From NCBI GenBank assembly GCA_020883125.1, contig JAHREW010000014.1:70410-134409 (forward strand): a stretch of DNA of 64,000 nt, written 5' to 3'. The notes under the pieces are model-generated. The model was not told the origin of the DNA. It did no database searches and saw only the letters and a program-made list of their open reading frames with translations. Within the stretch, counting starts at the first letter, position 1, and every line of letters begins with the position of its first letter. Positions 1-9,984 of the stretch are shown one piece after another. The translations under genes were made by a program, and so were the position numbers. This stretch comes from Microcoleus sp. CAWBG506. GTDB taxonomy: Bacteria; Cyanobacteriota; Cyanobacteriia; Cyanobacteriales; Microcoleaceae.

Positions 1-259
1 CGTACCTATCAACAATTTAACAGCGACGCACCCTACTAATATTGTTACTCAAAGTCCCCCTTGCTTTCGGAGAATTTAGGGGAATCTCCGGGGCATAAAT
101 AGTGTTAATTTAACGTCAAACGTAGTCATAGACCAATACGCGATTGTTAACGCTATTTGTCATTGCGCTACGGGAGAGCAATCGCAGAGACTAGGTTAAT
201 TCTCAATCTTTGTGAGGTGCGCGCTCTCGCAATTACCTTGTTAACCCAAGCATATTGTG

Positions 260-538
260 TCAAACTGATGAATGCTCACCACCGCCTTCTATGTAGCGAC
301 GCAAAACCGAGTTGATTAAAGCTCTATGTTCTCCGGTTTGATCTTGGAACCACTTCAAAACATCTGGATCAATTTGAACTAATCGCTGTGCTTGAGGCGC
401 AGGAATTCTTAAAGTAGCGCGATCAAAAAACTCTGCCGTCAACGGTGGAATGTCAGAGTAATCAATCCCTTCATCTTCCATCTCCTCCAATGCTTCCCAA
501 TTAGTACCAGAGGTATTGCTCAAGTTTTTGGCGCTCAT
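260..538 (-). CDS. brnA: BrnA-family antitoxin
   Basis: This 92-residue protein is the predicted antitoxin of a BrnT/BrnA type II module. It has the family layout: an acidic N-terminal half with a 'IDYSDIPPLT' segment, then a ribbon-helix-helix-like C-terminal half in which 'DPDVLKWFQDQTG' and 'ALINSVLRRYI' match the usual BrnA pattern 'D.dVl.wfk..G.gyq..iN.vLr.y'. It lies directly downstream of brnT and overlaps its 3' end by 38 bp, so the two are co-transcribed and probably translationally coupled. BrnA proteins bind and neutralise BrnT and repress their own promoter, so autoregulation is inferred. The family call is confident; activity is untested. Confidence 0.85.
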   Translation of the reverse strand: MSAKNLSNTSGTNWEALEEMEDEGIDYSDIPPLTAEFFDRATLRIPAPQAQRLVQIDPDVLKWFQDQTGEHRALINSVLRRYIEGGGEHSSV

Positions 539-779
539 ATCGATTTGCCCTTCGTGCTGAAATGATCCGAATCACGTCATTCTGCCGTTCTGTCCAAACA
601 ACAACCGCAATGCCGTTACCGAGGAAACCGATACCGAACCAACGGTCTTCGTCGTAATCAAAACGGTTGTCTAGCTCAATTAGCATTGGACTATCAAACA
701 TCTCAGGGACATCTACGAAATCAATGTCATGTTTGCGAATATTGTCTAGATTCTTCGCTTCATTCCACTCAAACTGCAT
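501..779 (-). CDS. brnT: BrnT-family toxin (RelE-like ribonuclease)
   Basis: This 92-residue protein is the toxin gene of the module and is first in the operon, as is typical of brnTA. It shows the BrnT signature: N-terminal 'FEWNEAKNLDNIRKHDIDF', a central 'EDRWFGIGFLGNG' strand pair, 'VVVWTER', and the C-terminal 'RIISARRANRYER' block with the basic residues used in RNA cleavage. BrnT toxins are RelE-fold RNases that inhibit translation. Nothing looks damaged and the length is normal, so it is probably a working toxin held by the overlapping brnA. Confidence 0.87.
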   Translation of the reverse strand: MQFEWNEAKNLDNIRKHDIDFVDVPEMFDSPMLIELDNRFDYDEDRWFGIGFLGNGIAVVVWTERQNDVIRIISARRANRYERQKLEQYLWY

Positions 780-1026
780 GAAAATCTGGCAACGCTAATT
801 AGGCTGCCTTTATTCTAGCCCAATACGCTTGGGTTGACAAGCTAATTGCTCAGACCGCACCTTGGGCATTGCCGTATCCATAATCCCCCTAGGAAAACAA
901 CATTTTTGTGTCAACAATCCCCGCAAAACAATGGCAGTGCCGTTTCCATACAGATGCTCACTTTTCAGAATTGGTATTAATTAATAATTGGTAATTAATA
1001 ATGGGTAATTGAGACATTAAAGACAA

Positions 1027-1053
1027 AAAAAAGAGGGGATTTCCCCTCTTTTA
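1027..1053 (-). terminator. Rho-independent terminator of rpsA
   Basis: A perfect hairpin (AAAGAGGGGA / TCCCCTCTTT, 2-nt loop) lies about 20 bp past the S1 stop codon. On the minus strand it is followed by a run of eight T residues. Confidence 0.85.
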
Positions 1054-1071
1054 ATCACAGTGATTGCGATG

Positions 1072-2175
1072 TTATTCGACCGTCGCAGGAGGGACTTCTT
1101 CCTCTACTACTAATACTGCTTCGGGTGCGGCTTCTGCTGCTACTTCGGGTGCGGCTTCTGCTGCTACTTCGGGTTCATCCTCTTCCATTGCTGAGGGCAC
1201 ATCTTCGAGTATTTCGTCGGATATGTCATCAGTATCAGTCGATTCTACAGGAACTTCTATGCCTGCTTTAGCTTGCTTTTGAGCGAGCATTTTCTCCCTG
1301 AACTTAGCTGCCATTTCTTCAGCTTTTTCATAAACCAATTCGCGATTTTTGACCATCGCGCCCGGTTCCGGTTCCAACTGCTTGGTGGAGAGAGAAATCC
1401 GGCCTCTTTCGGCATCCAAGTCAATGATCATCACTTTCACTTCGTCGTTGACATTAAACACGCTATGAGGCGTATCGATGTGATCGTGCGAAATTTCTGA
1501 GATGTGCAGCAAACCGCTGACGCCACCGATGTCGATAAACGCACCGTAGGGCTTGATACCACGGACAGTACCGATGACCACTTCCCCAACTTCGAGGCGG
1601 TTCATCTTGCGTTCCACTAAGGCGCGACGGTGACTCAACACTAGGCGATTGCGGTCTTCGTCTACCTCTAAGAATTTTAATGGCAATTCTTCGGCGACTA
1701 ATTCTTCCTTCGGTTTGCGGGTGCTGATGTGAGAACCGGGAATAAAGCCTCGCAAGCCTTCAATTCTGACAAGTGCGCCGCCACGGTTGGTAGCGAATAC
1801 TTGCGATCGAACGGTAGCATCTTCTGCTTGCAGTTGTCGCACTCTTTCCCAGGCCCGCATATACTCGATGCGTCGGATGGACAGGGTTAATTGTCCGTCT
1901 TCGTTTTCATCAGTGAGGATGAAAAATTCTCTGGTTTCGTTTGATTGCAATACTTCTTCAGGGCTTTCCACTCGATTGATGGACATTTCCTGAATAGGAA
2001 TGTACGCTGCTGTTTTAGCACCGATATCAATCAGAGCGCCCCTCGGTTCTATACTAAAAACTGTACCCGCTACTACGTCGCCGGGGCTAAAGTGATAGTC
2101 ATACTTATCAAGTAAGGCCGCAAAATCTTCGTGAGTAAAGCCGATGTCTTTGACTGTGGTTTTGGTATTGACCAT
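1072..2175 (-). CDS. rpsA: 30S ribosomal protein S1
   Basis: This 367-residue protein has three S1 RNA-binding domains at about residues 30-100, 115-180 and 197-265. The third carries the classic 'VIGTVRGIKPYGAFIDIGG' and 'GLLHISEIS' motifs. Three domains is the normal cyanobacterial S1 form, shorter than the six-domain E. coli protein. S1 helps load mRNA on the 30S subunit. The C-terminus after about residue 300 is acidic and Ala/Pro/Glu-rich, with a short tandem repeat ('EVAAEAAP') encoded by a 24-bp direct repeat, so this tail probably varies in length between strains. The gene stands alone with its own terminator. Confidence 0.95.
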   Translation of the reverse strand: MVNTKTTVKDIGFTHEDFAALLDKYDYHFSPGDVVAGTVFSIEPRGALIDIGAKTAAYIPIQEMSINRVESPEEVLQSNETREFFILTDENEDGQLTLSIRRIEYMRAWERVRQLQAEDATVRSQVFATNRGGALVRIEGLRGFIPGSHISTRKPKEELVAEELPLKFLEVDEDRNRLVLSHRRALVERKMNRLEVGEVVIGTVRGIKPYGAFIDIGGVSGLLHISEISHDHIDTPHSVFNVNDEVKVMIIDLDAERGRISLSTKQLEPEPGAMVKNRELVYEKAEEMAAKFREKMLAQKQAKAGIEVPVESTDTDDISDEILEDVPSAMEEDEPEVAAEAAPEVAAEAAPEAVLVVEEEVPPATVE

Positions 2176-2970
2176 GCGAATAGTTTCCTAGGATTTCTCT
2201 CCTTCATGTTTTTCGTTTGCAGGCAGATACTAGAGATTTTGCGAAAAAAGTGGTTAGCTTTTTGCAAAATCTGTTACGAAAGTCAGTGTTTGCTAACTTT
2301 TGCCCGGTGCAACCGTACACCGGCGCTTGCCATTGCTCTTAATTTCAACTCTGGGTGAAAACTTTTAATTTTAACATTCAGAGTCCAGTCGATTATTATA
2401 CCCGATCGGCATACTGCTTTCAAATTAATTTAGACCAGTAGGGAAACGGCATTGCCGTGTCCAAAGGATTATTGTGGGGTAGGGACACGGCTGTGCCTTT
2501 CGGAGTGTCAACTTAACGTCAAACCCTATCAGAGACTGTTGTTTGACTATTAAATCTAGATCCCCCTAGCCCCCCGAACCAAGGGGGGGACAGGAGTCGG
2601 ATCAAAGTCCCCCTTGCTTTCGGGGGATGCGAGGGGGATCTAGACTTAATGTAAAAACGAGATTTATCAAGGCTTTCAGGCGATTGTTGACACCAATGGG
2701 CTGTGCCTTTCGGAGTGTCAACTTAAGCAGTTGACCCCCAGAAAGTAGAGTGCGTCGCTGGCAAATTTTTAGGTAATCTCTCATACTCTCATGGCGACGC
2801 ACTGCCCTGATTGTCAGGTGCGTCGCCATCAGATTGTCGCTGTGAGTTCAGACATCTCCTAAAAAGCAGGTTTTGAACAGGCAGGATGCCTGTTCCACAA
2901 TAAATATGGTCGATGTCTAATTAGTCGATCGCGACGCACCCCACACAAACTCCTTGGGCATTGCGGTGTC
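2176..2970. other. Gene-free, repeat-rich gap between rpsA and nrdR
   Basis: I see no convincing gene in these 795 bp. The first 150 bp are the S1 leader. The rest is a mosaic of dispersed repeats: a degenerate GGACACGGCAnTGCCGTGTCC palindrome near 2445-2495, a direct repeat of about 26 bp ('CTGTGCCTTTCGGAGTGTC' plus flank) at about 2490 and 2700, a CCCCCT/AGGGGG hairpin pair at 2562-2640, GCGACGCAC-type inverted repeats at 2745-2830, and a 70-bp palindromic element at 2850-2919 (listed separately). Confidence 0.7.
2850..2919. mobile_element. Miniature palindromic element, ~71-bp family, copy 1
   Basis: The terminal inverted repeat is AGACATCTCC at the left and the imperfect complement (CGATGTCT) at the right. 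The core palindrome AACAGGCAGGATGCCTGTT is followed by CCACAATAA. Related copies lie at 19792-19862 and 48188-48258. No coding capacity. Interpreted as a MITE-like element. Confidence 0.7.
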
Positions 2971-3513
2971 CTAAGTTACCTGACAGTCAACCGTCAACTC
3001 ATCCACTTCCGACAAATCTGGGTCATTTTCGGACGGACTTTCTGGACACAAAGCTGCATCGAGGGGACTCTGAAGGTGATTGAGGGTATCGACAAAATCT
3101 CGGATGCCTCGAAATTGACGATATACAGAGGCGAAACGGACGTAAGCGACTTCGCTCAGCGGGCCGAGGTTTAACAATACTAATTCTCCAATATCGGAAC
3201 TGACGACTTCCCGGAGCGATCGAGCTTGGAGTTGGGCTTCAATTTCTTCTGCCAGAGTTTCTAGTTGCCCGGAAGACAAACCGGTTTTTTCACAGGCTCG
3301 AACCAGTCCCCGGACTAATTTTGAGCGATCGAAAGATTCGCGTTTACCATCCCGTTTAATTACTGTTATCGGCACAAATTCTATACGTTCGTAAGTTGTG
3401 AACCGATGCTGGCAATTGAGACACTCGCGTCGCCGCCGAATACTTTGACCCGATTCGGCTGAGCGCGATTCCAGAACGCGACTATTGGTGTGTTGACAGG
3501 AGGAACAGCGCAT
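2971..3513 (-). CDS. nrdR: Transcriptional repressor NrdR
   Basis: This 180-residue zinc-ribbon/ATP-cone repressor controls ribonucleotide reductase genes. The N-terminal zinc ribbon uses Cys3, Cys6, Cys31 and Cys34 ('MRCSSC' and 'ECLNC'), followed by the family block '[18 protein letters not shown]'. The ATP-cone starts near residue 49 ('[19 protein letters not shown]'). NrdR senses the dATP/ATP ratio and binds NrdR boxes. The C-terminal 30 residues are acidic and slightly longer than in many homologues. It is downstream of psbT on the same strand, about 90 bp away, so read-through from the photosystem genes is possible. Confidence 0.95.
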   Translation of the reverse strand: MRCSSCQHTNSRVLESRSAESGQSIRRRRECLNCQHRFTTYERIEFVPITVIKRDGKRESFDRSKLVRGLVRACEKTGLSSGQLETLAEEIEAQLQARSLREVVSSDIGELVLLNLGPLSEVAYVRFASVYRQFRGIRDFVDTLNHLQSPLDAALCPESPSENDPDLSEVDELTVDCQVT

Positions 3514-3606
3514 GATTGCTGATTTTTACAGGCTTAGCCAGAAAATTGCAATTCATCTGACCCTGTAGGGATCGGATGAATTGCTGGACTAGAAATATCG
3601 ATCGGC

Positions 3607-3702
3607 TTATTTGCCAATCCGGGGAGGTTCCCGGAAGGCGATCGCAAAAAATAGTACACCTAATGCCAAAGCCAGAATCAAAATGTAAGCAACGCTTTCC
3701 AT
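3607..3702 (-). CDS. psbT: Photosystem II reaction centre protein T
   Basis: This is a 31-residue gene read directly from the sequence: it begins [15 protein letters not shown], continues [16 protein letters not shown] and ends in TAA. That is the canonical PsbT: a single transmembrane helix and a short stromal tail. PsbT sits at the PSII dimer interface near the QA site. It lies about 250 bp downstream of psbB on the same strand, the usual cyanobacterial and plastid order, separated by a hairpin, so it may have its own promoter. Confidence 0.97.
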   Translation of the reverse strand: MESVAYILILALALGVLFFAIAFREPPRIGK

Positions 3703-3871
3703 GTTTAAAGTTTCCTTCTCTTCCCTTTTGATATTATTTTATCTCAATTGTTGCTTTCTGATTTGACAGATATTTCCCCAGGAATCGGTTGGATTTTCGG
3801 TAGGGGCAATCCCCCTGTGGTTGCCCTGTGGGGGCTACCCATCCAGAATTCTTGTTTTAGTGCCTTAATTA

Positions 3872-3908
3872 ACTCAAAAAACCCGGTTTCTCAAAGAAAC
3901 CGGGTTCT
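3872..3908 (-). terminator. Hairpin terminator after psbB (AAACCCGGTTTC-type repeat)
   Basis: The stem AACCCGGTTTCT / AGAAACCGGGTT has a 3-4 nt loop and is followed on the minus strand by TTTTTT. It belongs to the dispersed AAACCCGGTTTC repeat family seen elsewhere in the window, here apparently used as the psbB terminator. Confidence 0.65.
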
Positions 3909-3955
3909 TGCAGCACCAGGAAAAATTCCCGATGCGCGATGATGGTAAGACGAAC

Positions 3956-5485
3956 CTAGATAGATTCTTCTCTTCTGGTGGTGACGTCGCCCAACTTTTG
4001 GAACAAGCCCCATTCGACTTGTTCTTCCATGTCAGCTTCAACTCCAGCAAACACGTCGCGGAAGATTGTCCGAGAACCGTGCCAAATGTGGCCGAAGAAG
4101 AACAGCAAAGCAAAGCAAGCGTGTCCAAAAGTGAACCAACCACGAGTAGAAGTACGGAAAACCCCGTCAGAATTCAAAGTTTCGCGATCGAATTCAAATA
4201 CCTCACCCTTTTGGGCGGCGCGAGCAAACTTCTTAACATCCAAAGGACTGCTAAAGGTTTGACCGTTATATTCACCACCGTAGAAAGTGACAGTAACTCC
4301 ACTTTGTTCAAAGCTGTATTTAGATTCAGCACGACGGAAGGGAATGTCAGCGCGAACGATGCCATCTTTGTCGGTCAAAATCACAGGGAAAGTTTCAAAG
4401 AAGTTGGGGAGACGGCGAACCGACAATACCCGACCTTCGCTGTCAGTAAATACTGGATGGCCCAGCCAAGATTTAGCAATACCGTCGCCATTAACCATCG
4501 CGCCGGCGCGGAACAAACCACCTTTAGCAGGAGAGTTGCCCACGTAGTCGTAGAAAGCCAATTTTTCAGGAATTTGCTCGTAAGCTTCTTGGAAACTAGC
4601 GCCACCGGCCAAACTAGCTTGAGCTCTGCGATCGATCTCTTGTTGGAAATAGCCGCCATCCCATTGATAGCGAGTCGGGCCAAAAAGTTCGATCGGAGTA
4701 GCAGCAGAACCGTACCACATCGTACCCGCAACCACAAAAGCTGCAAAGAACACAGCAGCGATACTGCTAGAAAGTACAGTTTCGATATTCCCCATCCGCA
4801 GAGCTTTGTAAAGCCGTTCCGGTGGGCGCACGGTCAAGTGGAACAAACCAGCAATTACGCCGACTACGCCCGCTGCAATATGGTGAGCCACGATGCCACC
4901 TGGATTGAACGGATCGAAGCCTTCAGGGCCCCAGGAAGGAGCCACTGCCTGGACGTGACCGGTCAACCCGTAGGGGTCAGAAACCCACATTCCAGGCCCA
5001 AAGAGTCCAGAAAGGTGAAAAGCACCAAAGCCGAAGCAAAGTAAGCCAGAGAGGAACAAGTGAATGCCAAACATTTTTGGCAAATCGAGGGCTGGTTCGC
5101 CAGTGCGGGGGTCTCTGAAGAGTTCCAAGTCCCAAAATACCCAGTGCCAGACTGCTGCTAAGAACAGCAAGCCAGAGAGGACGATGTGGGCAGCGGCGAC
5201 GCCTTCAAAGGACCAGTAGCCCGGATCGACGTTACCTTCGCCCGTGATGCTCCAACCACCCCAAGAACCGGTGACTCCCAAACGAGTCATGAAGGGTAGT
5301 ACGAACATCCCTTGACGCCACATCGGGTTCAGAACTGGATCTGTGTGGTCAAAAATTGCTAGTTCGTAAAGGGCCATTGAGCCGGCCCAGCCTGCCACGA
5401 GGGCTGTGTGCATTAAGTGTACAGAAATCAATCGGCCTGGGTCATTTAAGACGACTGTGTGTACGCGATACCAGGGTAATCCCAT
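3956..5485 (-). CDS. psbB: Photosystem II chlorophyll-binding protein CP47
   Basis: This 509-residue inner antenna protein of photosystem II binds chlorophyll a and carries excitation to the reaction centre in the thylakoid membrane. The start used is the ATG at 5485, giving the invariant N-terminus [19 protein letters not shown]; an upstream in-frame ATG at 5533 would add 16 residues absent from the family. Six transmembrane helices carry paired His ligands (for example '[11 protein letters not shown]', '[16 protein letters not shown]', '[16 protein letters not shown]'). The large lumenal loop lies between helices V and VI. The C-terminus reads [11 protein letters not shown]. Length and sequence are normal. 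Confidence 0.98.
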   Translation of the reverse strand: MGLPWYRVHTVVLNDPGRLISVHLMHTALVAGWAGSMALYELAIFDHTDPVLNPMWRQGMFVLPFMTRLGVTGSWGGWSITGEGNVDPGYWSFEGVAAAHIVLSGLLFLAAVWHWVFWDLELFRDPRTGEPALDLPKMFGIHLFLSGLLCFGFGAFHLSGLFGPGMWVSDPYGLTGHVQAVAPSWGPEGFDPFNPGGIVAHHIAAGVVGVIAGLFHLTVRPPERLYKALRMGNIETVLSSSIAAVFFAAFVVAGTMWYGSAATPIELFGPTRYQWDGGYFQQEIDRRAQASLAGGASFQEAYEQIPEKLAFYDYVGNSPAKGGLFRAGAMVNGDGIAKSWLGHPVFTDSEGRVLSVRRLPNFFETFPVILTDKDGIVRADIPFRRAESKYSFEQSGVTVTFYGGEYNGQTFSSPLDVKKFARAAQKGEVFEFDRETLNSDGVFRTSTRGWFTFGHACFALLFFFGHIWHGSRTIFRDVFAGVEADMEEQVEWGLFQKLGDVTTRREESI

Positions 5486-5682
5486 TGACTGCGTTGCTCC
5501 AAGGTGTAAGTGATGATGTCTATTTTGAATCAAAAATCAGACTTTAATTCCTGAGCAGTTACCTGCGGGCTTTAAATCCTGCTTTTTGCCTTCTGCTTTC
5601 TGCCTTCGAGAATGGAGGCCTAAAAATGAAAGTTATTTAACGAAGTGTATCGAGTCTTAGAACCGATTGCAATATGTCGGAC

Positions 5683-6060
5683 TCACATTAGTTGGGGGTT
5701 GCCGATTTGACAGTGGGCGGAAATAGTCCCAAGGCGATCGATTACTTGCTCGGCATCGATGAGTCTGGTCAGTACGACACTGCCGATATTTTTGGCAGGA
5801 TCGCTATTGTCTGGGGGGACTGTCGGTTTAACCTCTACCATGAGTACGGCATCTTCTACGCGGTAGAGCCACATTTTTTCCTTTTGGTCCCAGAGGCAGA
5901 CGTTAAGTTGTGTAATGTCTGGTTGGCGTCTCCAGCCGGCATCTGTCCACAAACCACCTACTCCCCAGACGCGCCCGATCGTCCAACCGTCGGATAAGAA
6001 GAAATATTTCACTTGTGTACGCTTGAGATTTTGTTGTCTAACATAGCGCAAAATTGCCAC
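5683..6060 (-). CDS. Conserved hypothetical protein upstream of psbB
   Basis: This is a protein of about 125 residues with a GTG start and no ATG near the N-terminus. It is soluble and rich in Trp and Val ('DGWTIGRVWGVGGLWTDAGW', 'MWLYRVEDAVLMVEV'), with predicted beta-strand alternation and no motif I recognise. It is on the same strand as psbB, about 200 bp upstream. I cannot assign a function. The clean composition and lack of repeats suggest a real gene, but the exact start is uncertain. Confidence 0.55.
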   Translation of the reverse strand: MAILRYVRQQNLKRTQVKYFFLSDGWTIGRVWGVGGLWTDAGWRRQPDITQLNVCLWDQKEKMWLYRVEDAVLMVEVKPTVPPDNSDPAKNIGSVVLTRLIDAEQVIDRLGTISAHCQIGNPQLM

Positions 6061-6226
6061 AGTACGGAATTGTTGAACCGCGAAGACGCGAAGGACGCGA
6101 AGGAAGAGTAGAGAAGATGTAGGTAATCTGGTAGCAGTTGGGGATAAATCTACAGAATTATCAGATAAGTTGCGATCGGGAAGCTTGGAGGAGGCGATCG
6201 CACTTATTTACCTCTATCACTCTTTT

Positions 6227-7723
6227 CTAAATATCTAGTTCTAACTGTTTCGCTTTAACTTCCATTTGTTTTTCGGCTGACTTCACCACTTCAAAACTTA
6301 GGCGAACATCTAGGCGTTTTTTCTGTTCTAAAATCTCCTTAATAGTAACAATTTGTATTTTGTCGGAACTTTGACTCATATATCTGCTTTGATATATTCC
6401 TGCTGACTTAGCAGTTTTAATCATGTCCTTAGTTGGGTCTTTTAAACTGATGAAAATACCCAGGGCTGCTTGTTCCAGCGTAATTGTTCCTTGCAAATCG
6501 CGGATGTCTCCTGATTGCACCTTCCCTGACTTGACTTGCACGATAATCTTTTCTGGTTCATCTTTGTCACCTTGAAAGTAAGCAATGCCATCTATGCCTC
6601 GATCTGCACCTTTCTTGGCGTTAATAGTTGCCCGATTATTAGTATAGGTAAGCACAGCCCATTTTTCAAATTCTTTGCGAGTGCGATCGTCTTTTTTGTT
6701 AGCAAGGGCAACTGCTGCTTCCATATCTTTAGGAATGCCATTTAACTTAAGTTGCTCAAGTACACCTTTCCCAAAAGAATCCTCAAGGCGTTTGAGAATT
6801 AAACTAATACTTTGATAAGTAATGTCAATTCCTATCCATTGACGGTTGAGGCGTTGAGATACAGCGACAGTAGTACCACAACCGCAGTAAGCATCTAAAA
6901 CTACATCGCCTTCATTGCTACTGACTTTGATAATGCGTTCTAATAAAGCTTCAGGTTTTTGTGTGGGATAGCCAAGACGTTCTCTAGCTTGGGAATTTAT
7001 AACTGGTATATTCCAAACATCATCAGCGGGTGTGCCAATTGAATCTTCGTCTGTCATTTGAGTAACTAATCTAGTCTTACCTTCAAATTCTACTTTACTC
7101 TTTTTACCCTTCCATCTTTTTTGAGTACCTACTGATAAGTTTTCATAAAATGTATTGAATGTATTAGTTAACGAATTTTTAGAGTAGAAAAATATGATAT
7201 CGTGCATTCGCTGAAAATTATTTTGTTTAGCTGGCCAGCGTTTGTAGTGCCAGACAATTTCATTTCTGAATTGACCTCCCAAAGAGCAAAATATGGCATC
7301 TAAAATTAATTTTAAATAATGGCTGGCTGTCGGGTCACAATGTAAATAAAAGCTCCCCGTAGGTTTTAATACTCGATGAATTTCTGCTACTCGTAAAGTC
7401 ATGTGAACCAAATATGCTAATAAACTGCCTTTGCTTAAAACATTTGTTAAACCAGCGATTAAATCAATACTTTGTGAGGTAAATTTACCTTGGTAATTTT
7501 CCAGAATTTCAGCTAAACCTTGATTTGCAAAATCATCCCAAGTCCAAGTGTCGATAAAAGCTTGTGCTTGGGCTTGGTCTTCCTTGCCAATGTTATTATA
7601 GATTTGGTTGTAGTTGCGTTTTGAGTTAAAAGGCGGGTCAATGTAGCACAAATCTACTGATTCGTCTTTGATGTGTCTGCGTAAGACTTCGAGATTGTCA
7701 CCGTAAAATAGTTGATTTACCAT
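6227..7723 (-). CDS. DNA methyltransferase fused to an Mrr-like restriction nuclease domain
   Basis: The start chosen is the ATG at 7723, preceded by AAGGAA nine bases upstream; an in-frame ATG at 7783 adds 20 residues. The N-terminal ~320 residues form a beta-class amino-methyltransferase: the catalytic DPPFN motif at about 29-33 comes first and the AdoMet motif 'VLDAYCGCGTTV' at about 276-287 comes last, followed by 'QWIGIDI'. The C-terminal region carries 'DRGIDGIAYF' and 'IIVQVKSGKV' (about 375-400), the D...QxK signature of Mrr-type PD-(D/E)XK nucleases. One polypeptide could therefore modify and cut DNA, or restrict modified DNA. No separate specificity subunit or nuclease gene is adjacent. 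It is A/T-richer than mnmG and probably horizontally acquired. Confidence 0.8.
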   Translation of the reverse strand: MVNQLFYGDNLEVLRRHIKDESVDLCYIDPPFNSKRNYNQIYNNIGKEDQAQAQAFIDTWTWDDFANQGLAEILENYQGKFTSQSIDLIAGLTNVLSKGSLLAYLVHMTLRVAEIHRVLKPTGSFYLHCDPTASHYLKLILDAIFCSLGGQFRNEIVWHYKRWPAKQNNFQRMHDIIFFYSKNSLTNTFNTFYENLSVGTQKRWKGKKSKVEFEGKTRLVTQMTDEDSIGTPADDVWNIPVINSQARERLGYPTQKPEALLERIIKVSSNEGDVVLDAYCGCGTTVAVSQRLNRQWIGIDITYQSISLILKRLEDSFGKGVLEQLKLNGIPKDMEAAVALANKKDDRTRKEFEKWAVLTYTNNRATINAKKGADRGIDGIAYFQGDKDEPEKIIVQVKSGKVQSGDIRDLQGTITLEQAALGIFISLKDPTKDMIKTAKSAGIYQSRYMSQSSDKIQIVTIKEILEQKKRLDVRLSFEVVKSAEKQMEVKAKQLELDI

Positions 7724-7870
7724 TTTCGCTATTTCCTTTAAATTGCCGGTATAACTCGTGGTTATGTCTGTATTTGACGACATATTTTGAATTATACTAT
7801 ATAATGGTATCCAATAAACAAGCTCTTGGATTAATTACTTCCCAGACTCAAGAGGGAATTAATCCTTCAA

Positions 7871-7900
7871 TCTAAAATCTAAAATCTAAAATCTAAAATC
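7871..7900 (+). repeat. Heptanucleotide tandem repeat (TCTAAAA x4)
   Basis: Four exact TCTAAAA units end 2 bp before the mnmG start codon. This is the short tandemly repeated (STRR) type typical of filamentous cyanobacteria. Lying in the mnmG leader, its copy number could alter spacing of upstream signals. Confidence 0.85.
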
Positions 7901-7902
7901 GA

Positions 7903-9819
7903 ATGACCGCACAAACTTCTGTACAATTCCAAGACAGTTTCGACATCATCGTAGTTGGTGCCGGACACTCCGGCTGCGAAGCCGCCCTCGCCACTTCTCG
8001 CCTCGGTTGTCGCACTCTTCTACTCACCCTCAACCTTGACAAAATAGCATGGCAACCATGCAATCCGGCTGTCGGCGGCCCGGCTAAAACTCAACTGACT
8101 AATGAAGTGGATGCGTTAGGTGGTGAAATTGGCAAAATGGCCGATCGCACTTATCTACAAAAACGCATCCTCAACTCTTCACGAGGCCCGGCTGTGTGGG
8201 CGCTCAGAGCACAAACAGACAAGCGGGAATACGCCGCTGTGATGAACAATATTGTCGAAAATCAAGAGAATTTGACCATCCGGGAAGCGATGGTGACAGA
8301 CTTAGTTTTGGGCAAAAACGAAGAAGTGATCGGAGTTGAAACATATTTCGGTGTTGCCTTTGAATGCAAAGCCGTAATTATGACAACAGGCACTTTTTTA
8401 GGTGGCACAATTTGGGTGGGCAATAAGTCGATGCCAGCCGGACGCGCCGGAGAATTTGCTGCCGTTGGTTTGACGGAAACTCTCAATCGCTTGGGCTTTG
8501 AAACTGGTAGGTTAAAAACTGGAACTCCGGCAAGAGTTGACAAACGGACTCTCGATTATACTAACCTGGAACCGCAGCCCGGAGATGCAGATGTCCGCTG
8601 GTTTAGTTTCGATCCAGAAGTTTGGGTGGAACGCGAACAAATGCCTTGTTATTTAACTCGAACTACGCCAGAAACTCATCAATTGATTAGAGACAATTTG
8701 CACCTTTCTCCAGTTTATGGCGGCTGGGTTGATGCGAAGGGGCCGCGCTATTGTCCGAGTATTGAAGATAAAATCGTGCGCTTTGCGGATAAGGAAAGTC
8801 ACCAGATTTTTATTGAACCGGAAGGTAGAGATATTCCTGAACTTTATATCCAAGGTTTTTCGACTGGTTTACCGGAAACTTTGCAATTGCAAATGTTGCG
8901 GACTTTGCCTGGTTTGGAAAAGTGCGAGATGATGCGCCCAGCTTATGCTGTGGAGTATGATTATTTGCCGGCGACTCAGTGTTTCCCAACGCTGATGACT
9001 AAGAAGATTGAAGGGCTATTTTGCGCGGGTCAGGTGAACGGTACGACTGGATATGAGGAGGCGGCTGCACAGGGGATTGTCGCGGGGATTAATGCGGCTA
9101 GATTCGCGAAGAATCAGGAGATGATTGTGTTTCCTCGCGAGCAAAGTTATTTGGGGACTTTGATTGATGATTTGTGTACGAAGGATTTGCGGGAACCTTA
9201 TCGGATGTTGACTTCGCGATCGGAATATCGGTTATTGTTGCGATCGGACAATGCTGACCAACGCTTGACGACCCTAGGTCGGGAAATTGGCTTGATTGGC
9301 GATCGACGTTGGGAGTTATTTGAGCGCAAACAAGCTAATATTGTGGCGGAGAAGAAACGCTTGTATTCGACGCGGGTGAAGGAGCATGAGGAGCTTGGTC
9401 AGCAGATTTTGGCTGAGACTCAACAATCGATTAAAGGTTCGATTACTCTAGCTGATTTGTTGCGTCGTCCTGGTTTTCATTATGTTGATTTGGAACGTTA
9501 TAATTTAGGCGATGCTAGTCTGAAGTTGGCTGAGAAAGAGGGTGCGGAAATTGACATCAAATATTCTGGCTATCTGCAAAAACAGCAAAATCAAATTGAT
9601 GAAATTGTGAGACACGAACGCCGACAATTGCCTGCGGATTTGGATTATATGGCAATTGGAACTCTCTCGAAGGAGTCGCGGGAAAAGTTGACCAGAATCC
9701 GGCCGTTGACTATTGGTCAAGCCGCGAGAATTGGTGGGGTGAATCCGGCTGATGTTAATGCTTTGTTGATTTTTCTGGAAGTGCGAAACCGTCAGCAGCC
9801 GGCTGGTGTGGGAAAATAA
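7903..9819 (+). CDS. mnmG: tRNA uridine-5-carboxymethylaminomethyl(34) synthesis enzyme MnmG
   Basis: This 638-residue FAD-dependent enzyme (GidA) works with MnmE to modify the wobble uridine of tRNAs reading two-fold codons. The FAD-binding [12 protein letters not shown] motif is near residues 18-30, '[11 protein letters not shown]' lies near 203, and the family block '[16 protein letters not shown]' near 377 binds FAD. The helical C-terminal domain that contacts MnmE and tRNA is present. Length is normal. It is monocistronic here; mnmE is not in the window. Confidence 0.97.
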   Translation: MTAQTSVQFQDSFDIIVVGAGHSGCEAALATSRLGCRTLLLTLNLDKIAWQPCNPAVGGPAKTQLTNEVDALGGEIGKMADRTYLQKRILNSSRGPAVWALRAQTDKREYAAVMNNIVENQENLTIREAMVTDLVLGKNEEVIGVETYFGVAFECKAVIMTTGTFLGGTIWVGNKSMPAGRAGEFAAVGLTETLNRLGFETGRLKTGTPARVDKRTLDYTNLEPQPGDADVRWFSFDPEVWVEREQMPCYLTRTTPETHQLIRDNLHLSPVYGGWVDAKGPRYCPSIEDKIVRFADKESHQIFIEPEGRDIPELYIQGFSTGLPETLQLQMLRTLPGLEKCEMMRPAYAVEYDYLPATQCFPTLMTKKIEGLFCAGQVNGTTGYEEAAAQGIVAGINAARFAKNQEMIVFPREQSYLGTLIDDLCTKDLREPYRMLTSRSEYRLLLRSDNADQRLTTLGREIGLIGDRRWELFERKQANIVAEKKRLYSTRVKEHEELGQQILAETQQSIKGSITLADLLRRPGFHYVDLERYNLGDASLKLAEKEGAEIDIKYSGYLQKQQNQIDEIVRHERRQLPADLDYMAIGTLSKESREKLTRIRPLTIGQAARIGGVNPADVNALLIFLEVRNRQQPAGVGK

Positions 9820-9853
9820 TTTGATTTGATAGGTGGCAAGCAGCGGGACTGGT

Positions 9854-9918
9854 GAAACCGGGTTTCTTCCTAAAATCTCGTGAGGATGCGTAAATTATCG
9901 CAGAAACCCGGTTTCTTG
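9854..9918. repeat. AAACCCGGTTTC inverted repeat
   Basis: GAAACCGGGTTTCTT is separated by about 35 bp from GAAACCCGGTTTCTT, so two self-complementary arms lie just past mnmG. Same family as 3879-3906, 16977-17043, 49862-49930 and 62325-62426. Confidence 0.7.
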
Positions 9919-9984
9919 GACATCGCGACACGAGAAATCGATGTTGTCCATACAGGGACTCAGCTTTTTGGTTAGGACATACAC

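Noticed and set aside
1064..1282. Ser/Thr-rich small open frame
   Set aside because: Antisense to the repetitive acidic tail of ribosomal protein S1.
2602..2829. 75-codon minus-strand frame
   Set aside because: Made entirely of dispersed repeats in the rpsA-nrdR gap.
3908..5044. 378-codon open frame on the plus strand
   Set aside because: It is antisense to psbB, which is unmistakable; the translated sequence has no family features.
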